Shown here: positions 57,295 through 64,000 of the stretch, piece after piece | Layout: every line of letters starts with the position of its first letter | How positions within the stretch are numbered: the stretch's first letter is position 1 | NCBI GenBank assembly: GCA_036346225.1 | Contig: JARFIW010000900.1 | Location: 2,418,001 to 2,482,000 of the forward strand | DNA from: Platerodrilus igneus | Lineage: Eukaryota > Arthropoda > Insecta > Coleoptera > Lycidae | DNA: 64,000 nt | Direction of reading: 5' to 3' | Program-made: the position numbers and the translations under genes | The notes under the pieces: model-generated | Seen by the model: the letters and a program-made list of their open reading frames with translations, nothing else | Told to the model about the DNA's origin: nothing | The model's database searches: none

Positions 57295-57454
57295 ACTATT
57301 TTACTCACAATTTATTAGCAAATACAGATAAGTTTCAAATGATTTTAATTTTTATACAATTTAGTAAATTATTTCAACAAAGACGTATGTGAGACCGTTG
57401 CTAGGGAACATGATGTTGCTTGATTTTGACATAATCTTGTATTTTATATTGTAT

Positions 57455-57522
57455 GTATCCATATATTATCTATCTATCTTATCTATCTTTTATCTATATT
57501 TATTTATTATCTATATATTATC
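57455..57522. repeat. TATC-rich microsatellite
   Basis: Degenerate TATC/TATT repeats, e.g. TATCTATCTTATCTATC. Confidence 0.85.
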
Positions 57523-58770
57523 AAAAAATGACTTACGAGTTGACCTCTTGAGTTATATACTCGTTCACACATGAACGGGCGCTGGCATGCTGACATTCTG
57601 ACGGATGATGGAACGGTTTACGTATAGAGCCTATTTCTTTTACTTCTGTCAAATGATGTATTCGCTTTTATAGACGTATGAATGTGTGTGGTCAGTGATG
57701 AATAAAATGTTTCGACGCTCTCGTTTTTCTGGTTCCACAAACAATGAAAATGCAGCTGTTTAAAGTTTCCTAAGATGCCAAACAATTTCCTGTTTATTTC
57801 CAATATTGATCTTTCAGGAATTCTACATAATCGCTCTCGGCTATGACTTGTTCCATCATTGCTGTATTTAATTTTTAGACTGCGAAAACTGTAACTTTCA
57901 TAAATTACCATTGTGTATATACAAAATATTGCACATGGCTTACGAGACTAAACAAATCACATACCTTGTTGGTGCAATATATTTATAGCGTATTACATAA
58001 ACTGTAACTGTTATAGCTGTATGAAATATATTAGTATTTGCTACTTCCGTTCTAGTTTAAAACAATCAGATTAATTTCTAATATTTTGACTCTACCCCGT
58101 GAACTATTTAATTTCGTGACATTAAATGAATGATATTAATGTATTAATATGTAATTAATTTTAAAAGATATATTTTGAAAAATGAAACTTCAAAGCCTTA
58201 TGTAAAATTACCGCGCTAGAATGACGTATTCTGGGTGCCAATTCTAGAACATCAGGAAGTAGAAATACTAAGAAAAATTGTAAAATTTTCTCTCATACTT
58301 ATTCTTCAAAGACCTTTCTACCGCCGAAGATAGAAAATACTCCCTACTAAATGCTCTTGCTTTTTACTCAGCAAAAATAAGATTTCAATAGAGAAAAGAT
58401 TAAAGTTTCATTAAAATTGGGTTAAGTTTATGTTCAAGATTTAAAGCTTTTCGTAAATTTTCCGACCATAAACTAATATTTTGATTAAAACTTACCCAAC
58501 GTTACAGAAGTTCAATGTTTGGCACGATTTTATATTCGATACAATATAATGACTGCCATATATCTTTTTATTTTCAAGAATATCGGCGCCATTTCTTTCG
58601 CTTTGTATCTTTTGAGAAAAGTTAAAGAAGTTAGTAGATTAGTTTCCGCTTTTCTCACAATATATAGAGATAAAGGGAAAACGCCGATTTTTTTAAAAGT
58701 TAGAAGGCATATAGCAACTGCTGAGGTCTATCAAATATGTAAGCATACACAATATCCTCTACGTTGAAAG
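57523..58770. other. No recognisable gene
   Basis: AT-rich. The minus frame 57618-57911 is unrecognised. Confidence 0.4.
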
Positions 58771-60440
58771 CGTGTACAAACAACCGGAAAAGATTGCGAA
58801 GACCAACAACGAATCACTGAAAATACTTTGCCAGCTGACTAATATCATGTACAGAGTTAATTGGCAAAAAATAAACAAGAGCATGAAATATAGAAAAGGA
58901 AAGAGCCACAAAACAATCAAGAACAAGTGCAAAGTACGTAACAAATGCAAGCAAGAAAGTAGGATCTTGGAAACAGAACTTGTAAGCCTCAACATGAGCG
59001 ATGCCGTCGTACCCTTGAAGAAACTGACCTGCTTGCTAAAAGAGGCAATTTTTCTATAAGTCTTAATGCAGTACCGGTGGAACTGGAACAAAACGTCTAA
59101 TTTTGACGCAGGGATTCGACACTTGTCGAAAGGGCAAGTCAACGAAATATGCATTGAAACATCAAAAATTTTACACAGAGCCAAAACACCAAAGAACAAC
59201 TTAATAACCAAGAAGTGTAAGCGACAAGGGAACTAAATACAAACACAACGGACCACAACAGAGAGATTGAGAAGCTTTCTGCACCATTGACATACAAAAA
59301 GCTTAAGAACAAGCCAACAAAAAGAATAATTAGAATAATGAACTACAAGGTCAAAAATTCAACACTACCAACAAACATAATAAGTAAAATTACGCAAATT
59401 CGAAATTCATACACATGATTTTATAGATTAACAACAAACTATAAGGAGAATGTTACATTGCGGACTATTGTAAGAGCTGCTATATCTCCCCATCTTCCTA
59501 TAACTCAATATTGGCAACGTTGATACAAATATGAAGAATTCCGCACACTAAAATTGCAAAATTGAAGATATTGACTTGACAAAAGACCGCATATTTAATA
59601 GTTTCAGCGTTGCTATACTGTTTACGAAGGTGCCGCTTAAGGATGTAACAATGGCGCACATAGATCAAGTATTTTTGGCAAATATTTTATACTTATTTCG
59701 ATTCTGTCTGGCGTCAACGTACTTGGAATGGATAGATGTACGAACTGGTAAAAGGGATGACTATAAAAAGGCCACAAGTCGATTGACCTTAAACTCTTAC
59801 GTGCAAAAACTGGAACAACAAGCACTTGATACCCCAAAATATCGATTAAATGTAATTTATTGACGACACTTTCTTAATATGGAATCATGGAACAGAAAAT
59901 CTGCAGAACTTGTTAAAACATGTAAACAACGTGAATGGTAACCGTTTGCGATAGAAGCAGGGGAAAACAAGACACTTGTGTTTCTTCTTCTTATTTGAGT
60001 CACGCAGTTTAGTGAAGTCATTCTTTTAAAAAAAATTGGAATTATAAAAAGCTAGTGGAATTTACACGAAGAATATGAGACAAAATTACGCATTACAAGA
60101 ACTAGAGCACTTAAAGAAAGCATTTATTACAAACTGGTACAAGAAAGTAGAAAAACCAGAACAATCTATTCGAGAACAAGTATAGATCTGACAACAATTA
60201 AGATTGCACAGGAACACGGAAAACCAACCTACTAATATTTCTAAAGTAATAGATAAAATCAAGCATTTACTTAGAAAATTCAACATAAAAGCGATTTACA
60301 AAGTTCTTGAGATCCACCAAGTGTAAGAAAGGGACATTTGCGGTTCCAGACATACCGCTTTCTCTGCACGTGTGATAGCGTTTGCATGGGCACTGCGTAA
60401 GGATCTATTAACACAAGAATAAAGAAACATTAACTCAACG
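58771..60440 (+). mobile_element. Second Penelope-like element relic
   Basis: Plus-strand decayed element, more degraded than the copy at 26-27.7 kb and from a different lineage. N-terminal sequence precedes an SLNAVPVELEQN-like block (about 59055-59095). RT motif A remnant: LFTKVPLKDV (about 59620-59650). A block after the (lost) YVDD reads ESWNRKSAELVKTCKQ and IEAGENKTLVFL (about 59880-59985). A decayed GIY-YIG domain ends with YRFLCTCDSVCMG and GSINTRIKKH (about 60350-60425). Stops are frequent. Assigned by order of these family-typical blocks. Confidence 0.65.
59576..59990 (+). pseudogene. Penelope-like RT core, decayed
   Basis: The frame 59576-59863 includes SVAILFTKVPLKDVTM, DQVFLANILYLFRFCLAS, YLEWIDVRTGK and YVQKLEQQALDTPKYR. 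The next block (59864-59990) follows a stop and replaces the expected YVDDTF box with an unrelated-looking sequence. RT activity is lost. Confidence 0.65.
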
Positions 60441-60539
60441 ATTGATTAGGGATATACCAATAAATTATACATGGCTGAACACAGGCACAACAAGAGGAAA
60501 CAGTACCGTGCTAGATTTTATACGAAGAATGAATTGGTA

Positions 60540-62000
60540 GCGTAACTACTATCAGCTCCAGATTCCATTCATCACTCCACAACAAGCAAAGGATACAATA
60601 TTTAGACAACGTAACCGAAAAGCACCTTGGATGGACGGAATCTGGTACATGGCATTAATAAACATTGCAAAGTACACACTATCATATAACACATGATCTT
60701 TCGGTGAAATTTTGACCCAAAGATAGCACCACAAATCCTAGAAAATGTCCATCGCGATGATGATTCAAAAGCTAGGAAAAATAAGATCCTACCCAAACCA
60801 TTAGCTGCAAATTTTGACCCAAAGATAGCACCACAAATCCTAGAAAATGTCCATCGCGATGATGATTCAAAAGCTAGGAAAAATAAGATCCTACCCAAAC
60901 CATTAGCTGCAAATGGCACTCATCAGCTGCATGTCTAAAAAATTTTAAAAGACTACTATTCCAACTATTTCTAAAGCACTGAACCACACACGAGCCGTCG
61001 ATCAGATAGCCAAGAACTACAACAACTGAGTAACCTTCACGGTGTATCTAGATTTCAAGAACGTCTGACAAAGTGTGGCATCAAGAACTGCTATGCAAAC
61101 TTCATGAACCCCATCAAGTATCAACATCGTACATTTAGCTCCTGGATAGATACCTGGAAGATCTACAACTGCAAGTCAAACTCTGCGACAAGATATCCTA
61201 CTTAGCGACGATGACGACAGGGGCCACAGTTGGCAGCTGCTTGCCAGCATTACTTTTCAACGCATACAGCTACGACACACCATCTACATAACGTACAAAA
61301 TGCTGATGACACCATCTATCTCGCAAACAGCTGCAACCCGTGATTCGCAACAGCCAGCATAAACTCTAAGTAAATACACTACCGAAGTGGTTCAACAGTT
61401 GGAGTATACACCTAAACCCAGACAAGACACAAGCCATCCTATCCTGTAATCGTAGCCAGCATCCACTACTTCATTGCCGTCTCACCTGGACTAACGACAT
61501 CGACTACTTAGGCCTCAAAATTGACAGCCGATTGACGTTCAGTGCATACATTACTCCCATATTTAAGAAGACTAAAAGAATTAAAAACTACCTGCACCCC
61601 ATGATCTCGTACAACAGACTGTTGACGGAAACGAGAATGCGGATCCACAAGACATACCTGCGACGGACAATCATATACGCATAAGTAGCACGGATGCTGT
61701 ACCTGAACCACACCAACAAACGAATGATCGAGGCATTACAAAACGTCGTTCTTCAGTTAATAATCGAAACCCCATGAATCGCCGAAACGACATCATCAGG
61801 CACGGCATGCAAATATAGACCATTCGAGAACATACAGTACTGACTGCAAAAACATAAACACCATTGACACATCTCCGCACCAGTTCATACGAGCAATAGC
61901 TCCGCTGGCGGGAATCCAACAACGAAGAAGGAGAAGACTGAAAACTCTAGTTGACGGATAATTCTCGACAAGCTCCTACACCTCCTAAAACCAAAAAGCA
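60540..62000 (+). pseudogene. Jockey-like LINE reverse transcriptase relic
   Basis: Plus-strand blocks in order: RKAPWMDGIWYMALINIAK (about 60615-60670), NHTRAVDQIAKN (about 60980-61015), VYLDFKNV (motif A, about 61040-61065), GATVGSCLPALLFNAYS (motif B-like, about 61215-61275), NADDTIYLANSC (catalytic ADD, about 61300-61335), WSIHLNPDKTQAI and DIDYLGLKIDSRLTFSAYIT (about 61395-61560), and LRRTIIYA...ALQNVVLQLIIETP (about 61650-61780). This order is Jockey/CR1-like. Many frameshifts; a 102 bp tandem duplication interrupts it. Confidence 0.7.
60707..60910. repeat. Perfect 102 bp tandem duplication
   Basis: 60707-60808 is repeated without visible change at 60809-60910. Junctions share AAAT microhomology. 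It lies within the Jockey-like relic. Confidence 0.95.
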
Positions 62001-62085
62001 GAAAATAGAAACGATTCTGAGAAAGCAGTAAGAATCCCAAGGTTATACACCGCAACAGTAAGATGATTTCTAAAGGGTCTGTTCC

Positions 62086-62125
62086 GACAACTAATGAACA
62101 AATTGTTCTTTAACCATTAGTTGTC
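62086..62125. repeat. 11-bp inverted repeat
   Basis: GACAACTAATG (62086-62096) and CATTAGTTGTC (62115-62125) are exact reverse complements. The interior has a smaller GAACAA/TTGTTC palindrome. Just after the Jockey-like relic; function unknown. Confidence 0.85.
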
Positions 62126-63475
62126 CAAAATTAAACTTTTTGATGATAACTACTCGAAACGACGCAACGTCGGGTATAAATCATTTTAATGGTCGAGAGG
62201 TTTTAGATCCGATAAAATTATTGCTTCAATGGGCGGTAATTTTTATAAATATTTAAATGTATGACAATTACTGTTGTGATTGATATCTTAACAATTTATA
62301 ACAGTCTATTGGTATCAATTAAATTTATTATTAGGTTTATATTTAGTGTAAAATGTAATTGTCACATTATTGTACATACGACCATAACACAACTGGTACA
62401 AGCTTTTTAAATAAAAGAACAAAATAATTTTTTATTACACAGGTTTTTATTATTTCTATTGTTTTAAATATGGTTTGTACGTTAAATACAACTAGGAAGC
62501 ATTAAAAATTCCATATATTATAGTATACTGTAACAGGTTATGTATAATTTTCGTGTTTTTGTTTCCGAGAACGAGAGGCTAGTTGCATTAAAGCGTAATT
62601 CCTGCCAAGTAGCATGATGATTCAATTTAACATGGGAAATAAGATATTTCTTCCTTAATGTGCAAAATGCCTACAACTAGAATAGGTACTAGCAATAAAT
62701 ATGACAATAAAATTACAACCGTTCATCAAGAACATTCTAATTGAAGTTATAATTTATGACCAACGTAAAAAACTGGTAGCTACCAACTTTACACGTCTAT
62801 GTGTATATTTCAGTTCTAGTACGACAACATAGGCGTGTCTTTTATCTACGGTTTATGAAAAGCAAATGTCCTGAACTGAAAGGCCTGTCAACTGATTTAA
62901 TAACATACGTGTTGTTATTGTTCGATTCATAAGAAAGTTGTTCAAAAATATAACTATAAGCAACTACTTTTGTAAAAAAAACCATATTGTTTTGCCATTC
63001 GAAGTATAACCAGCTTATGGAAGTCTTGGTACAAATTGAAGATCACAAGACAGTAGCTTTATGTCGAGACTAAATGTACAAAAATCTACCACTTTTTAAA
63101 ATATATATTTTTTTATTGCAACCTGACATGAAACTGATCATGGTTCTAAAGCAAAATAATATTACATAAAAGTGGTTCATGAAAATTCTTTAAATTTTTG
63201 TTTCATAAGTTTGCGGCATTATTTACTGTAAAATCATTAACCATACAAATACTTAAAGCGTACATAACATCAAAAATTATTGTTGTTTTGCTGTGTAAAC
63301 TAGTGTCCAGTATTTCAAAGAGCCGGGGGGAAAAACTACTATTTATAGCCATTGAACCTGTACCTACCAACTCAAGATTTTTTTGTTATCGGTTGCTTCA
63401 TTTCAACATACCTGGTAAACCTACATCGTGTAATTTGTGTACGATATTAACGTCTTCTACCTTCACAATTATTCC
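62126..63475. other. No recognisable feature
   Basis: AT-rich, no supported gene. The plus frame 63198-63500 has no domain. Confidence 0.4.
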
Positions 63476-63990
63476 CATCTACCTTTTCTTCTATTATTAA
63501 TGACATCAGACCTGGATGTCGTAAGTGACGGCCTACCAGACTCTCTATATTTCCCATAAATGACCATTTCTGGTATATTGGTCTTCACTTGATTTTTATT
63601 TCAACAGTTTCCTATAGCATTATATTTATAAAGCTTCGATCTTTCTCCCCTCTATTTCACCCCATATTTTATTCTTCACATCCATTAAACGCTACACTCC
63701 TTGCAAACGTTCTTATAGCTTCTTTCTTATATTTAGATTAATGTTTGATGGATTAAGTTATATTTCTGGAAGAATACTTTCTTTGCTTGCACATTGCTGC
63801 ACTTTATATCGCTTTTACTTCTGCCATACTTTATTTATTCTTCTTTGTAAATAACAAAATTTCTGTTTTGTTCTGTTTTGCACATTCAAAAAGTCAATTT
63901 TAATATATTTACTTCACATCACTCATCATCATTAGGTCTACAGTCCTGGAACTGGCTAGACGCGTACCTCCATTGTTTCCTATTCTGAGT
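63476..63990 (-). pseudogene. RTE-like LINE fragments at the window end
   Basis: The minus strand at about 63670-63720 reads RTFARSVAFNGCEE, resembling the KAYVCRTALYGCETWT block of the LINE at 23.7 kb. Separately, 63930-63985 carries the tail motif CAATGGAGGTACGCGTCTAG on the minus strand. On minus the tail lies upstream of the C-terminal block, so they come from two copies. Confidence 0.55.
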
Positions 63991-64000
63991 TAAAGTACAC

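Noticed and set aside
57618..57911. 97-codon minus frame
   Set aside because: No recognisable domain or splice context.
61790..61812. Second hammerhead (CTGATGA on minus near 61798)
   Set aside because: No stem II hairpin followed by GAAA; the sequence is LINE coding region.
1..64000. CRISPR arrays, bacterial operons, rRNA genes
   Set aside because: No regularly spaced repeats with unique spacers, no ribosomal RNA sequence; the region is eukaryotic.

Overview
The window reads as an AT-rich, transposon-dense stretch of an arthropod (most probably insect) nuclear genome. Introns with GT/AG borders, BEL/Pao, Ty3/gypsy, Penelope-like, RTE-like and Jockey-like retroelements, hAT and pogo transposases, a Polinton-type DNA polymerase, tRNA-derived SINEs and one exon of a Methuselah-like receptor all point that way. 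There is no sign of bacterial organisation. The species cannot be named from the sequence.

Layout. 1-1.9 kb: minus-strand BEL/Pao relic with an internal deletion. 2.35-2.65 kb: CACACG microsatellite. 4.9-8.4 kb: 5'-truncated LINE (endonuclease, RT, RNase H) on minus. 8.4-12.1 kb: decayed Polinton-type family B DNA polymerase on plus, interrupted near its C-terminus by an 8.7 kb Ty3/gypsy element (12099-20808, minus) with nearly identical LTRs and a GTAT target duplication. 20.9-25.5 kb: small repeats, a deleted RTE-like LINE and three direct copies of its tail. 26.1-27.7 kb: Penelope-like element with RT, GIY-YIG domain and a candidate hammerhead ribozyme. 27.7-33.0 kb: decayed hAT element of the zinc-finger MYM-like type with a nested inverted-repeat element. 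33.3-40.4 kb: a multi-exon, putatively transposase-like gene bounded by inverted repeats and a CCAT duplication, itself carrying a 2.8 kb non-autonomous hAT with CGGGCC-rich ends. 41.5-42.2 kb: the only likely host gene piece, exon 1 of a Methuselah-like GPCR. 43.3-45.1 kb: pogo-like transposase relic. 46.1-49.7 kb: array of a non-coding repeat with ~1.6 kb period. 53.4-56.4 kb: hAT element with a SINE inside; a second SINE follows. 58.8-62.0 kb: Penelope-like and Jockey-like relics. The remainder is AT-rich sequence with no gene I can support.

How it fits together. Most of the window is a record of nested insertions. Two nestings are datable by order: gypsy into PolB, and GC-ended hAT into the CCAT element. 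Nearly every coding element carries frameshifts or stops. Even the gypsy copy, with almost identical LTRs, has several frame breaks, so some may be assembly indel errors. The receptor exon ends in a good splice donor and its 7TM exons are not seen downstream, so much of 42-64 kb may be intron.
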